Below are positions 7,281-17,077 of a DNA stretch of 64,000 nt, in pieces. The position numbers and the translations under genes are program-made. The notes beneath the pieces were generated by a model. It was not told the origin of the DNA. It was given only the letters and a program-made list of their open reading frames with translations, and made no database searches. Source of the stretch: SAR324 cluster bacterium (GTDB lineage Bacteria > SAR324 > NAC60-12). The number at the start of each line of letters is the position of its first letter. Positions within the stretch are counted from its first letter, which is position 1. The stretch lies in assembly GCA_015232315.1 (NCBI GenBank), contig JADFZZ010000004.1, forward strand, positions 239,414 through 303,413. Direction: 5' to 3'.

Positions 7281-8294
7281 TTATTTATAGTATTGATCAT
7301 AAACTTTCCCGGTAGGTTCTTCCTGAAAAACCGTATAGTTGAAACCTTTACGGTTATCACCTAAAGAAAGAACATAGTCTACCAGATGCCATCGTTCTTC
7401 TTCAGTGGTCTGGTCAATGAATGTTGGCATGAAGGTTCCATTTAATCCTGTTGTGATTGAGCGGTATAGGTCTCTGGGGGTTGAACCGCTTTTGTAATAA
7501 CCTTTGGTGAAATCCCAAGGTTTGGTTTCCATATAATAAGCAGCGATACCATCGCCTTCCCCAGTTTCACCGTGACACAAATAACAGCCCTTTTCGTTGT
7601 AAAGAATTTTCCCTAATCCAGGATTTTTACCTCTGCCTGAAGAAGGCCTTGTTTTGGGAATAGTCACGAGATTTGTTCCTTCAGGTTTTAATTCAGGATC
7701 GTTAAACTTGTGTGAAAATGATTTGATATACTGAATCACCGCCATTCTTTTTTGTTTGGAAATGATATTCCCAAATGGAACCATTTCAGATCCGGAAACT
7801 CCGTCTCTGATCGTACGGTCCAGATCTTCATCAGTCGGCATGGTGCCATGAAGAGTGGATCTCCAGCGAAACTCACCTTTGGTAAAATCACGTGGCGCCG
7901 GATCAAGCCTTTTTCCGCCATGTCCCTTACCATCGCCATTAATTCCGTGACAGCTTTTGCAGGCTGACAAATATATTTGTCGACCAAGGATCAGTTGTGC
8001 ATCAGAACTTGAACTCATCACTGATTGGGAATTCTGTTTGTTTTGAATTTGTGTCAGGTCCTCCTTCAAAGACTGAATTTCCTGTTTCAATTCCTCAATC
8101 TCAGCGATATTCGATTGATTCACCTTCTGAGATTGAGCCATTTGCTGTAACTCAACAATCTGCTGTTTCAGAATCAATAGTTCATTGTCCAGAGAATCTG
8201 AAGGCATCACGGACGGTTCTTGTGCTAATGCCGGAAACATAAAAACTCCCAGACACAAGTTAACACTGATCAATAATTTCAAACAATTTTTCAT
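7281..8294 (-). CDS. periplasmic dihaem cytochrome c with N-terminal coiled coil
   Basis: The 337-residue protein has a signal peptide cleaved near PALAQ (about residue 25) and a Gln/Glu/Lys-rich coiled coil (about 36-90). Two cytochrome c domains follow with CKSCH (112-116) and CYLCH (237-241). After each haem motif comes a similar stretch (PAPRDFTKGEFRWRST and KPWDFTKGYYKSGST), showing an internal duplication. Later methionines (MVPFG, FMPTF) are candidate axial ligands. It is first in a two-gene unit with the six-haem lipoprotein and has a near-consensus sigma54 promoter just upstream. An electron-transfer role is clear from the motifs, but partners are unknown. Confidence 0.85.
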   Translation of the reverse strand: MKNCLKLLISVNLCLGVFMFPALAQEPSVMPSDSLDNELLILKQQIVELQQMAQSQKVNQSNIAEIEELKQEIQSLKEDLTQIQNKQNSQSVMSSSSDAQLILGRQIYLSACKSCHGINGDGKGHGGKRLDPAPRDFTKGEFRWRSTLHGTMPTDEDLDRTIRDGVSGSEMVPFGNIISKQKRMAVIQYIKSFSHKFNDPELKPEGTNLVTIPKTRPSSGRGKNPGLGKILYNEKGCYLCHGETGEGDGIAAYYMETKPWDFTKGYYKSGSTPRDLYRSITTGLNGTFMPTFIDQTTEEERWHLVDYVLSLGDNRKGFNYTVFQEEPTGKVYDQYYK

Positions 8295-8332
8295 GTCTAC
8301 TCCTGATCATTAAAGGTTATACCCCCGCTTTC

Positions 8333-8348
8333 TGCACTGTTTGTGCCA
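8333..8348 (-). promoter_or_regulatory. sigma54 (-24/-12) promoter for the cytochrome unit
   Basis: Read on the minus strand, TGGCAC-N5-GTGCA differs from the consensus TGGCAC-N5-TTGCA by one base, and the invariant GG and GC are exactly 10 bases apart. It would start transcription near 8321, about 27 bases before the cytochrome start codon. A sigma54-dependent activator is encoded in the adjoining gene at 8642-10036. Confidence 0.7.
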
Positions 8349-8477
8349 GTGACTGAATCTGATTTTTGTCAAAAAGGTTTTCTCAGGCAGGAGGATGGCA
8401 AAATACTATTTTGCCGGAATATCATTGGAAAATAATGGATTGAGTGAAGTCATCCATGAAAAACAGGAGGATTGAAA

Positions 8478-8645
8478 ATGGGGGAACGCTGCCAAAAAAC
8501 AGGAAAGATGAATGTGATTGCCGATAAACAGTCATGTCCATGGATGCTTGCTATTGAAATGACCCACAATTCAACAGTCTGCGACTATGACGATATTTCG
8601 GCGTGCATGACGAAAGTACGGCAATTGAAATTGAAGTGGATTTAG
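8478..8645 (+). CDS. small cysteine-containing protein, 55 residues
   Basis: The frame starts at ATG 8478 with a strong ribosome-binding site (CAGGAGGATTGAAA just before it) and ends at TAG 8643-8645. It overlaps the end of the convergent sigma54-regulator gene by four bases. The peptide has four cysteines (residues 5, 20, 36, 44) and no signal peptide or membrane segment. No family was recognised. The good ribosome-binding site is the main support, and chance is possible at this length. Confidence 0.45.
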   Translation: MGERCQKTGKMNVIADKQSCPWMLAIEMTHNSTVCDYDDISACMTKVRQLKLKWI

Positions 8646-10036
8646 TCTTTTTTGTTACGTCCGATTATTTTGCTTTGAAACGTCGTTCTGGGCAAATTGA
8701 GTAAATCAGCGGCTTGAGACTGGACACCACCAGCTTTTGTCAATCCCCAGTCAATGAGAGTATCCTCAAATTGCTGGATCATTTCCTTGAAGACGATTTC
8801 CTCGCAGTTTTCCAGATGTAATGTAAACAAGGATGCGCCCACATGATTCTCCTTATGAATATCATGCAGATACTCGGGAAGATGATCGGGGAGAATTTCA
8901 GGTCCATTGCTGAGAACAAAGGCTGTTTCCATAGCCCTTCGCAGTTCCCGGACATTCCCAGGCCATGCGTATTTTTTCATAATATCACAGGTTTCAGGGG
9001 GCATCGTCTTGGTGGGCAGTTTGTCACGACTGGCCAGAACATGGAGAAAGTTCTGCGCCAGAATCAGCACATCATTTCCTCTGTCTTTGAGAGGCGGGAG
9101 TCTAATTTCAAGACCTCTGAGGCGATAGAAAACATCTTCACGGAAAACTCCTTCTTTTACCGCTTCCCCCAAATCACGTTTTGTCGTGGCAATCACCCGG
9201 ACATCAACCGGAATTTCCTCAACGCCTCCCACGCGTTGGATATAGCCTTCCTGCAGGACTCGCAGGAGTTTGACCTGAATATCCATAGGCAGATCATCCA
9301 CATCATCCAGCAGGATTGTTCCCCCGCTGGCTCTTTCAAAACTGCCCTTTCTTTTTTGGAGTGCTCCTGTGAAAGAACCTTTTTCATGACCGAATAACTC
9401 GCTTTCCGCCAATTCTTTGGGAATGGCACCGCAGGCGACCGCGACAAAAGGATGGTCGCCTCGGCCACTTTTCTGATGAAGCGCTCGTGAGACCATTTCC
9501 TTGCCAGTTCCTGTTCTTCCAGTGATCAAGACAGGAACCATGTTGTGGGCGAAGGTCTGGATACGTTCATAAACATTTTTCATCTGGGGAGAATCCCCAA
9601 TCAAGCCGCAAAATGTTTGTGATTCCTTGAGTACGGCTCTTAATTCGGTAACTTCACGACGTGTACTCCGGATCTCCTGCAATTTTTTGATACGGATGGA
9701 CAATTCTTCATAACGGAAGGGCTTGGTCAAAAAATCAGCGGCTCCATCCTGCATGGCTTTTACCGCTGTTCCAACGGTACCAAACGCGGTGATCAGTATA
9801 ACATCCACTTCAGGATATCCTTCTTTTATTTTTTGCAGGAGTTCCAGACCATCGATATTGGGCATCCGGATATCGCTCACGACAATGTCCCAAGGGTCTT
9901 TTTCCAGCAGTTCCAGCACTTTAAAACCATTATCCACGGCCTCACTGATGAAACCTTCATCACGAAGTTGCTGCATGGTGGCAATCCGACTGATTTTTTC
10001 GTCATCAACCACAATAATTTTCATTGGTTCAACCAT
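8642..10036 (-). CDS. NtrC-family sigma54-dependent response regulator
   Basis: A cytoplasmic transcription activator of 464 residues. The receiver domain (about 5-120) has phospho-acceptor Asp55 and Lys105. The AAA+ domain has a Walker A GRTGTGKE (173-180) and the sigma54-contacting loop as GSFTGA (220-225). The C-terminus has a Fis-type helix-turn-helix (QAADLLNLPRTTFQSKI). The start at 10036 follows GAGGAGG by nine bases and overlaps the end of the upstream kinase gene by 8 bp, so translation is probably coupled and the kinase is the likely phosphodonor. A sigma54 promoter lies 3' of this gene, in front of the cytochrome genes, which are therefore the best target candidates. Confidence 0.93.
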   Translation of the reverse strand: MVEPMKIIVVDDEKISRIATMQQLRDEGFISEAVDNGFKVLELLEKDPWDIVVSDIRMPNIDGLELLQKIKEGYPEVDVILITAFGTVGTAVKAMQDGAADFLTKPFRYEELSIRIKKLQEIRSTRREVTELRAVLKESQTFCGLIGDSPQMKNVYERIQTFAHNMVPVLITGRTGTGKEMVSRALHQKSGRGDHPFVAVACGAIPKELAESELFGHEKGSFTGALQKRKGSFERASGGTILLDDVDDLPMDIQVKLLRVLQEGYIQRVGGVEEIPVDVRVIATTKRDLGEAVKEGVFREDVFYRLRGLEIRLPPLKDRGNDVLILAQNFLHVLASRDKLPTKTMPPETCDIMKKYAWPGNVRELRRAMETAFVLSNGPEILPDHLPEYLHDIHKENHVGASLFTLHLENCEEIVFKEMIQQFEDTLIDWGLTKAGGVQSQAADLLNLPRTTFQSKIIGRNKKD

Positions 10037-12794
10037 TTTGAAACACCTCCTCATAAGTGTTGTCAAACCGGGCCGGGAGAAACATACGAATGGTAACGCC
10101 CTTCCCTTGAATACTTTCCAGAGTCATTTCTCCGCCATGATCTTCAACAATCCGCTTTGTGATTGCCAGTCCCAGACCTGTTCCCTCACCCACGGGTTTG
10201 GTTGTAAAAAATGGATCAAGAACTTTTGACAGGTATTCTGTGGGAATACCTACTCCCGTGTCTGTGATTTTAATAACAATGCCATCTGAAGGGGTACTGA
10301 TTGACAGAACCTCGATGTTAATTTCCCCCCCCCGAGAACAGGCATCAATAGAATTGTTGACCAGATTGATGATCGCTTCCGCCAAATGATCCGCATCCAG
10401 CATCATATCCGGGACAGGATCAAGTCTGGTATGTATTTTGACCTTAAAATCTCTTGCCCTGACTTCCACAAATTTAAGAACATCCTTAATCAGCAAGTCC
10501 AGATTTGTCAGGGTTTTATTGAGAGGGGCATTCCTGGCTAATCTCAGCAACCTTCCGGCAATACGTCCAATCCGTTCCAGTGCTTCAATAATAAGATCCA
10601 TCATTTCATAATAGCCGGAATCCAGGGTGGTCTTCTTTTTTAATAATTCGGCGCAGTTGATTGCCCCATGAACCGGGTTTCTGATACTATGGGCCACTCC
10701 GGCGGAAATTTCACCAACACGAGCCAGTTGTTCCCTTGAAACCGATATTCGCTCCTGTTCAAGTCGGACAATGGCCATTGCCAAAACGTTACTGACAGAT
10801 TGAAGAAAAAAACCATCACTGTCACTGAAACGGCAAAATCGTTGAGTATGAATGACCAGGACACCAAAATGACCATGGGATTTTTGCAGGGAAACACTCA
10901 TTCCGCAGTTAAATCCGTGCTCATAAAATATGGGCGGAATTTTGAATTTGGGTTCCTGATACTCTGCGTCAATAATGACAGGTTCAATCGCATTACAAGT
11001 CACATCCAGCAACCCTCCGGGAGTGTTATCTAATTTTATCAGATCGGTAACCCCATCATTCTGCCACCCTCTAACCGCCTTAAAAATATAGGCGTTGTCT
11101 GAAGGTTGAAATTCCAGAAACGAACAATATTCCGTGTTGAGTGTTTTTGAAACAATATTCATGGCATCATCCAACAACGTCATGAAATTTCTGGTCGTGA
11201 GAGCTTTCTGACTCAGTTCCATCAACGCGCTCTGTTGTTTTACCCGGATATTGCGCTCGTCTTCAGCCTGTTTTCTCTCGGTGATATCCCGGTAAATCCC
11301 TGTAAAAAACGACTTTTGTTCCCGGACATATTCACCGAATGATATTTCCATTGGAAACGGAATTCCATCTTTGCGCAATCCGTCAAATTCCCAGACGCTC
11401 CAGACAGGGTTACTCTTACCGGAATGAATATAACGTTTAATGGTTTCCAGATGAAATGAACGCATGTTTTCAGGCACAAGCATTTCAATGTTTTTGCCTA
11501 TCATTTCAAAAATATGGTATCCGAAAATTTTTTCTGAGGCCCTGTTTGCATAAAATATTTTGCCATATTCATCAATAGTGATCAGGCCATCACTCGCGCC
11601 TTCCGCGACAAGACGATACCTTGACTCACTTTCTTTGAGGGCACGTTCTGTTTTTACAATAGATTCCAGCATTTGCTTCATGGCGATTAGAAGTATTCCG
11701 GTTTCATCCCTTGACGCTTCTGGAAATACCACGTTTCTTTGTCCGCTGGAAATTTCATTGGCGATATCAACCAACGCGTTAAGAGGTTGTGTAATGCCCG
11801 TGACAGAAAGATAAAAGAAGATCAATGTCAGTGTAATACCGGAAACAACAATGGTCGCGTATGTGAAAAACACAACCTGATTCTGGTTGTTCAGATTGTG
11901 AGTTTTTTCCTGCAAATCCTCAACGATCACATTCTCAACATTTTTCAAAAGATCAATTTTTCTGGACGCTACAACCCACCATTTCAAAGGATCGATCGTG
12001 ATATTTTCGAATCTTTTTTCAAATGAAAATTTTCTCATATTCTCAAGGTCATCCACATAAGAACCTTTGAGAGTTGAATGATAAACACTGATCATGGATG
12101 GGGGAACCAATGACAGAAAATTATTGATAAAAATATTTTGCGCGACAATCGATGAAATGAACTGTTCATACATTCCTTTTCCAAAACTTTTCTGGCTGAA
12201 GGTATTGCTGAGAGTTGCCCGTTCAATTCCAGCGTTTTCCTTGGCTTGCATAAAATTCACATAGGCGATGAGCATGTTTGACAGTTCTGAATTATTAATG
12301 AGTCGAGGTAAATATCCAACAATAACAAAAATAGAGTGATTGAGCTGGGTATAATACTGGATTTCCTCCATCGCGGAAATATTGAGTTTGAGAACATCAT
12401 CTCTGATCGAATCCCTTTTTTTCAAAACATCAGAAAATTCATCCAGTTTGGATTGAATTGTGCCTTCAATGAAATTTGTATCCAGAGTGTCTAAATATTT
12501 TTCCAATCTAGTGATTTCATCATCAGTAACCGGTCGTTGCTGTTGTAATTGCTTCAGAAAATCTTTACCGGAACTGCCGATATACCCGGCAGACATACCA
12601 CGCTCTTTCTGAATTTCATGAACTACGGCACTTAATCTGATGGCAAGGCCAATCAACTTTTCAAGACGGTTCATATTTCTCGCAAGTTGAACTTGTTCAA
12701 TAGTTTCGTTTACTGTGAAATAGATCAATCCCAACAAAGGGATTAATACCATTAGCACCAGTTTTGAACCGATCTTGAGATCTTTGATTGACAT
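10029..12794 (-). CDS. membrane sensor histidine kinase with NIT, HAMP, PAS and GAF domains
   Basis: The 921-residue kinase has a transmembrane segment (about 10-28), then an extracytoplasmic helical domain with [16 protein letters not shown] (59-74). That is the signature of the nitrate/nitrite-sensing NIT domain. A second membrane segment (306-329), HAMP, PAS (about 390-510), GAF (about 530-675) and the kinase core follow. The phospho-acceptor is His702 in [13 protein letters not shown], and the ATP-binding domain has TDTGVGI and GTGLGLAI. The 3' end overlaps the sigma54 regulator gene, a cognate pair. The H-box closely resembles that of the kinase at 55489-57726. Ligand identity (nitrate or nitrite) is inferred only from the domain family. 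Confidence 0.9.
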   Translation of the reverse strand: MSIKDLKIGSKLVLMVLIPLLGLIYFTVNETIEQVQLARNMNRLEKLIGLAIRLSAVVHEIQKERGMSAGYIGSSGKDFLKQLQQQRPVTDDEITRLEKYLDTLDTNFIEGTIQSKLDEFSDVLKKRDSIRDDVLKLNISAMEEIQYYTQLNHSIFVIVGYLPRLINNSELSNMLIAYVNFMQAKENAGIERATLSNTFSQKSFGKGMYEQFISSIVAQNIFINNFLSLVPPSMISVYHSTLKGSYVDDLENMRKFSFEKRFENITIDPLKWWVVASRKIDLLKNVENVIVEDLQEKTHNLNNQNQVVFFTYATIVVSGITLTLIFFYLSVTGITQPLNALVDIANEISSGQRNVVFPEASRDETGILLIAMKQMLESIVKTERALKESESRYRLVAEGASDGLITIDEYGKIFYANRASEKIFGYHIFEMIGKNIEMLVPENMRSFHLETIKRYIHSGKSNPVWSVWEFDGLRKDGIPFPMEISFGEYVREQKSFFTGIYRDITERKQAEDERNIRVKQQSALMELSQKALTTRNFMTLLDDAMNIVSKTLNTEYCSFLEFQPSDNAYIFKAVRGWQNDGVTDLIKLDNTPGGLLDVTCNAIEPVIIDAEYQEPKFKIPPIFYEHGFNCGMSVSLQKSHGHFGVLVIHTQRFCRFSDSDGFFLQSVSNVLAMAIVRLEQERISVSREQLARVGEISAGVAHSIRNPVHGAINCAELLKKKTTLDSGYYEMMDLIIEALERIGRIAGRLLRLARNAPLNKTLTNLDLLIKDVLKFVEVRARDFKVKIHTRLDPVPDMMLDADHLAEAIINLVNNSIDACSRGGEINIEVLSISTPSDGIVIKITDTGVGIPTEYLSKVLDPFFTTKPVGEGTGLGLAITKRIVEDHGGEMTLESIQGKGVTIRMFLPARFDNTYEEVFQNG

Positions 12795-12882
12795 GGTCTA
12801 TCCAGATAAATAATCGACAGGAGTTGTCACTCAGATTGATAATGAATGCCACAAAGTCAGGAAGGTTTGAAATAGCTTTACC

Positions 12883-12898
12883 TGCAATAGGGATACCA
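12883..12898 (-). promoter_or_regulatory. possible sigma54 promoter for the kinase-regulator operon
   Basis: Minus-strand TGGTAT-N5-TTGCA has the invariant GG and GC exactly 10 bases apart and a consensus -12 element; the -24 element differs at two positions. It lies about 90 bases upstream of the kinase start and could provide autoregulation. No other strong motif was seen in this spacer. Confidence 0.4.
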
Positions 12899-12981
12899 AT
12901 AAGCTGGGGGAAACTGGATTATCCATTTGCATGGCGGTGTTCAGGTTGGTTATCCTGGCGGGAGTGAATGGTATCGTTTAA

Positions 12982-13012
12982 TTGAAACATGACTGGGACT
13001 TTCATGTTTCAA
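12982..13012 (-). terminator. hairpin overlapping the stop codon of the cyclase-PilZ gene
   Basis: TTGAAACATGA (12982-12992) and TCATGTTTCAA (13002-13012) form a perfect 11-bp stem with a 9-base loop, including the TGA stop of the minus-strand gene. On that strand it is followed by TTAAACG, a weak U-tract. It is probably the transcript end for the cyclase gene. Confidence 0.55.
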
Positions 13013-15180
13013 TTTGTGATAATGCTACCATATGAAGACGGTTTCATAGTATGGCTCATGCCGCTGGATAGTCTCCATAGTTCCTGCTGAAGTTGTTTTT
13101 CCTGATCGGATGTGAGCATGATAAATTCTACCCCGATCTGATAATGAACAGGTTCATCTATCGTTGTGATTCGTCTTGTCCAGGTCACCTGTCCCGTCAG
13201 GTTGATTGCATGAACATTCTCATCATCGCCAACGGTATGTTGAGAAAAATCGATAACAAGATCAATGATGCTTCCTACCTGAAAATCATAACAGGAACTC
13301 ATTTTAATACCCACAGGTGAAATATCCAGTGATTCCTCCTGAATTGTTTCCTGAAGGGAATACAAGGACACGGAAAGCGGTAACTGCAAATCAAATCTGG
13401 GTGCTCTTCTCCGTTTGATCTGTGAGAGGTGATAGTGTGTGTTCTGAATAACACCGTCCCATGTGTTTGTATGGGGCGGGTACTTGATAAAATAATTACA
13501 CCGCTGAATATATTCTGATGTCAGATAATCTTCCACATAGATGGACTGACATTTCTGAAAAATTTCCTTGGCTTCCTGAAAATTTCTTTCACGATATAAA
13601 ATGATACCAGTGTGAAGATCCGCCAATGTTTTAATTTTCTTTTCTACGATTTCCGGAGAATTCGAATCAAAAACCTCATAAATTGTTACGGGTGTTTCAC
13701 GGCCATGAACTTTCACACGATCCACTTCCCGGATAAGGTATGCTTCCTGATTGATTTCCTGATATGTTGATTCACTGATCAGGATATCCGCTTTATAGGT
13801 TTTTGTGAGTGATTCCAGTCTGGCCGCCAGATTGACAGGGTCGCCGATGACTGTGGAATCCATGCGGTTTCGTGTTCCAACCAAACCCACTTTGACAACA
13901 CCTGTATTGATACCAATGCCAACACGAATGTTTTGAGCGAAAGGAACACGCTGGTTAAAACTGTTCAATTCGCGCTGCATCTTGATCGCTGCCTGAAGCG
14001 CATATTCAGCGGAACTTGTTCCATCAAACAATGCCAATATTCCATCACCAATGAATTTATCAATGAATCCACGATTCTCTGTGATGACAGGTTCCATCAC
14101 AGAAAGATATTCATTCAAAAAACGAAAATTTTCTTCAACATTCATTTTTTCAGAAATGCTGGTGTAAGAACGTATATCGGAAAAAATCAGTGTCATTTTT
14201 TCTTCAACAGATTTTACTTCTAACGCGTTATCCAGGCTTGATCCAATTTTTTGCAGGAATTGCTGAGGCACAAATCGTTGAAAGGTTTGTGTCATTTCCG
14301 CGATTTTTTCTGTTTCAGCCAACTGAATTTTTGTTACTTTCAATTGTTCATAAGCCTCTTGCAGTTGTGAACGGGATCGTTCCAGCATCTGAAACAATCT
14401 CACTTTGGACAGCGTAAATCTGAGCAATACACTAATCAACACAAATACCACAGGAAAAGTAATAAAAATCAAAGTGTTTCTTAAATTAATGGCGGGAATC
14501 TCAAATTCCCTGTCTTGCATTAAAAATGTCAGATGCCAGTCAACCTCAGGCAACGATAACACAAACGCGTATCCTTTTTTGAGGATTAAACCTTGTTCCT
14601 CTCCGGAATAATGATGAATTTTTCCTTTTTCCAGATTCAACAATTCATCGACAATCAATTGTCCCGTGGACTGATTGATTAACCATTGAAGTGATTTTCC
14701 TTTCAATGCCCCCATCGAATCAAATACAATCGTGCGTTGGTTATTGTTTTTGCTGGCATCATCACCAGTAAAAATAAAAAAAGACATATCATGTTCTGTT
14801 TTATCAAAATACATTTTTTCCAGACTGGACAAAATCTGGGTGGTGTCCGTTTTATAAATGAACTTACTGTTTTTTCCCAAAAAGAACTGTTCTTCCTGAA
14901 AACTGATAATTTTATCCTGGATCATGATCTGAATCATTTGGGCATGAGACATTGCGGCTTTTAAACTTGTCTCCCTGAAATGATCGGTAACAGTCAGCAT
15001 TCCATACCAAAATGTGCAACCCAGAATGAATATTGAAATCAGGAACACGAACAGTGTTTTGTTCAACATGTTCATTGCTGGAATCAAGTGCGTGAAATAT
15101 GAAATCCCGTGACGAATCATTGTCAGCGGTTCCTGGGAAAATTTGTGGACTGGATGATGAGGCAGCATTTTCAATTCCAT
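13009..15180 (-). CDS. membrane adenylate/guanylate cyclase with Cache-like sensor and C-terminal PilZ domain
   Basis: The 723-residue protein has two membrane segments (about 41-60 and 236-258) enclosing a periplasmic sensor region. A coiled linker follows, then a class III cyclase domain with metal-binding Asp335 (IFSDIRSY) and Asp379 (FIDKFIGDG). Lys375 and Thr443 are in the base-selecting positions, and Asn450/Arg454 (VNLAAR) are in the transition-state positions. These fit an adenylate cyclase. The C-terminal 130 residues are a PilZ domain with RRRAPR at 590-595 and DISPVG at 619-624, both c-di-GMP-binding motifs. The protein could thus make cAMP under control of c-di-GMP. The start is uncertain because several Met codons occur in the first 40 residues. 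Confidence 0.88.
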   Translation of the reverse strand: MELKMLPHHPVHKFSQEPLTMIRHGISYFTHLIPAMNMLNKTLFVFLISIFILGCTFWYGMLTVTDHFRETSLKAAMSHAQMIQIMIQDKIISFQEEQFFLGKNSKFIYKTDTTQILSSLEKMYFDKTEHDMSFFIFTGDDASKNNNQRTIVFDSMGALKGKSLQWLINQSTGQLIVDELLNLEKGKIHHYSGEEQGLILKKGYAFVLSLPEVDWHLTFLMQDREFEIPAINLRNTLIFITFPVVFVLISVLLRFTLSKVRLFQMLERSRSQLQEAYEQLKVTKIQLAETEKIAEMTQTFQRFVPQQFLQKIGSSLDNALEVKSVEEKMTLIFSDIRSYTSISEKMNVEENFRFLNEYLSVMEPVITENRGFIDKFIGDGILALFDGTSSAEYALQAAIKMQRELNSFNQRVPFAQNIRVGIGINTGVVKVGLVGTRNRMDSTVIGDPVNLAARLESLTKTYKADILISESTYQEINQEAYLIREVDRVKVHGRETPVTIYEVFDSNSPEIVEKKIKTLADLHTGIILYRERNFQEAKEIFQKCQSIYVEDYLTSEYIQRCNYFIKYPPHTNTWDGVIQNTHYHLSQIKRRRAPRFDLQLPLSVSLYSLQETIQEESLDISPVGIKMSSCYDFQVGSIIDLVIDFSQHTVGDDENVHAINLTGQVTWTRRITTIDEPVHYQIGVEFIMLTSDQEKQLQQELWRLSSGMSHTMKPSSYGSIITN

Positions 15181-15394
15181 AGGACTCTTGATGCAAGTAG
15201 TTTATACAGAGACTTCTATTCATGGTCCCAATCTCATGATTGCTAATCTACTTTCTGCAATGTGTGTACCGTTTATTTCTGATCTGTTTATCTGTTGATT
15301 TCTGAACTCGATAGCCCAGAAACAGCTTGTGCGGAGATTTTGTTTAAGTGCTTTTTTTAGGATTAAAGCAATTTTCTGAGAGTGCGGTTACCTT

Positions 15395-15420
15395 AAACTC
15401 GGCATTAAAGCCGAGTTTTC
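15395..15420. terminator. hairpin terminator between convergent or tandem units
   Basis: AAACTCGGC (15395-15403) and GCCGAGTTT (15410-15418) form a perfect 9-bp stem with a 6-base loop. It lies 13 bases after the stop of the minus-strand gene at 15431-16687. T-rich sequence follows on the plus side (TTTTCGTCTTT) and a short TTT on the minus side. Confidence 0.7.
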
Positions 15421-15430
15421 GTCTTTGCGG

Positions 15431-16687
15431 TTACCAGATTTTGTAATAGAGCATCCATTGATCAATTTTTTCGATCAATTCACGAATTTTGGGGAGATTT
15501 GATGGGGAGTTGAAAAGAATGCTGTAGCAGTAATTGAGATTACCGGCCAACCAGGGTCGTGGTAATTTAATCGCAAGTAATCTGGTACTTGACTCAATGA
15601 AATAAAGCAGGGATGACACATATTCAATCATCATCAGCGGTTGAACCGAAGTTTTTAATCCCTGGGTTTCTGAAATTTTCAAGGCCATTCCATAATTGTG
15701 ATTAGCTAACTTGAATTGATCCTTGATGCTGTTTCTCCAGTTATCGTTTGCATTCCCCAACCTGAACTGCTGAATCATGAAAGTCATCTCACAAGTATGA
15801 ACTTTACCCAGCAGATAATAGCCCATAGGATTGTCCGTATCCATTTTAATAGCTGTTTCAAGCAACTCAATAGCGGTATTTTTCAAAAACAACTGATATC
15901 TCAGTAATGAACTGATTATATGGATGTGATTACAGAATTGAGCTTGCCCGGTGTCCTTGCCCATACTTTTCTCAAAACTTCTGACATCGGTGACATTGAA
16001 CTCACCCTTGAATCTGCATTTAGGCGAAATGACAGCCCTGTTGGTATGTTCCAGAAAAATTTTAATCAATCGGAGATTTTCTGTGATCTGGTTGAAGTCT
16101 CTTGGCGACAAGACATTCGCTTTCTGGCCAAATTCCAATGGATCATACCTTGAAAATATTTTGCGCCAGCGTTCCTGTAATTTAAGCAGATAAAGTTTCT
16201 GGCACCATATCGTGAGGTCAATACCCTCCATGGAAAAAATTCCAAATGAGTGTGCCACTGAAATATGAACAAGAAGACTTCTGGCGGCTTCCAGAGTAAG
16301 GTTTTTTTCACTTTGATACAGGGTTGCAACCAGGTCCACTCTGGCTTTGTAATCCATGGGGTTCAGTTTTAGTGCTTCAATCAGGGCCATTACCTTTTTA
16401 GAAGGATGGAACTTCAGAATATCTTCTCCGATCACACGATCACGAATGGTTTTTTTTGTAAATATGGACATTGCCTTGTCCAGAACTGATCGTTGACTCC
16501 ACTCTATAATTTCTTTCCGCAACGATTCAATGTCTTCGGCAACACCTTTAATCATGGTGAGCAGGCTGTAAGATTCACCCTGAACAACGTGAAATTTTAA
16601 TTTATCCTTACTGGTGTTGAAACTTTTTTGGAGGTGAGATGCGTTCAAAAGTGTTTTTGTCGCATGGACTGGTAATGGCTTCGACAT
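15431..16687 (-). CDS. uncharacterised helical, TPR-like protein
   Basis: The 418-residue product has no signal peptide or membrane segment and no recognised catalytic motif. It looks helical throughout, with repeat-like stretches such as LNPMDYKARVDLVATLYQ and TDNPMGYYLLGKVH that resemble tetratricopeptide repeats. That would suggest a protein-interaction role in the cytoplasm. The start ATG at 16687 has a ribosome-binding site (GGAGGGATT). It stands alone between a terminator and a spacer, near second-messenger genes. No family was recognised. Confidence 0.7.
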   Translation of the reverse strand: MSKPLPVHATKTLLNASHLQKSFNTSKDKLKFHVVQGESYSLLTMIKGVAEDIESLRKEIIEWSQRSVLDKAMSIFTKKTIRDRVIGEDILKFHPSKKVMALIEALKLNPMDYKARVDLVATLYQSEKNLTLEAARSLLVHISVAHSFGIFSMEGIDLTIWCQKLYLLKLQERWRKIFSRYDPLEFGQKANVLSPRDFNQITENLRLIKIFLEHTNRAVISPKCRFKGEFNVTDVRSFEKSMGKDTGQAQFCNHIHIISSLLRYQLFLKNTAIELLETAIKMDTDNPMGYYLLGKVHTCEMTFMIQQFRLGNANDNWRNSIKDQFKLANHNYGMALKISETQGLKTSVQPLMMIEYVSSLLYFIESSTRLLAIKLPRPWLAGNLNYCYSILFNSPSNLPKIRELIEKIDQWMLYYKIW

Positions 16688-17077
16688 AATCCCTCCAATG
16701 TATTTGTAAGCAATTCCTTTTCAATTATGACCGCTACCAACAGATTGGTGTCCCGTTGTTAGGGTCGTCAATGTGACGCATGATACCATCTGCAAAAAAA
16801 AGGCCACAAAAAATACAAAAACAAGTATCTGAAATTACTTAATTTTTTATATAAATGGAGTATCACGCCCGAATTCGCTGTCGAGATTTCGGTGTATGAG
16901 TTTTTGTAAGGCATACCCGTAATTTTGATTTCGAGTCGTATGCGCAGCAGGAGTTAGGTACTGTATCGTGGTTTAGAGGAGGGTCGTCAAAACCGGAAAA
17001 TCCTGAACAATATCGTGAATTTCCCTGAAAGGGGAACTACAGGAACTCTTCAGGAATGCTATTTTCCGGGAGATATT
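16688..17077. other. 390-bp spacer without a gene
   Basis: No open frame with a credible start was seen. The stretch has a short dyad (CGTCA-ATG-TGACG, near 16770) and an A-rich part at 16795-16830. It should hold the promoter of the minus-strand gene ending at 15431, but no clear -35/-10 or -24/-12 pair was found. Confidence 0.5.

Noticed and set aside
8843-9397. 184-codon plus-strand frame
   Set aside because: Antisense to the AAA+ domain of the sigma54 regulator, with no independent support.
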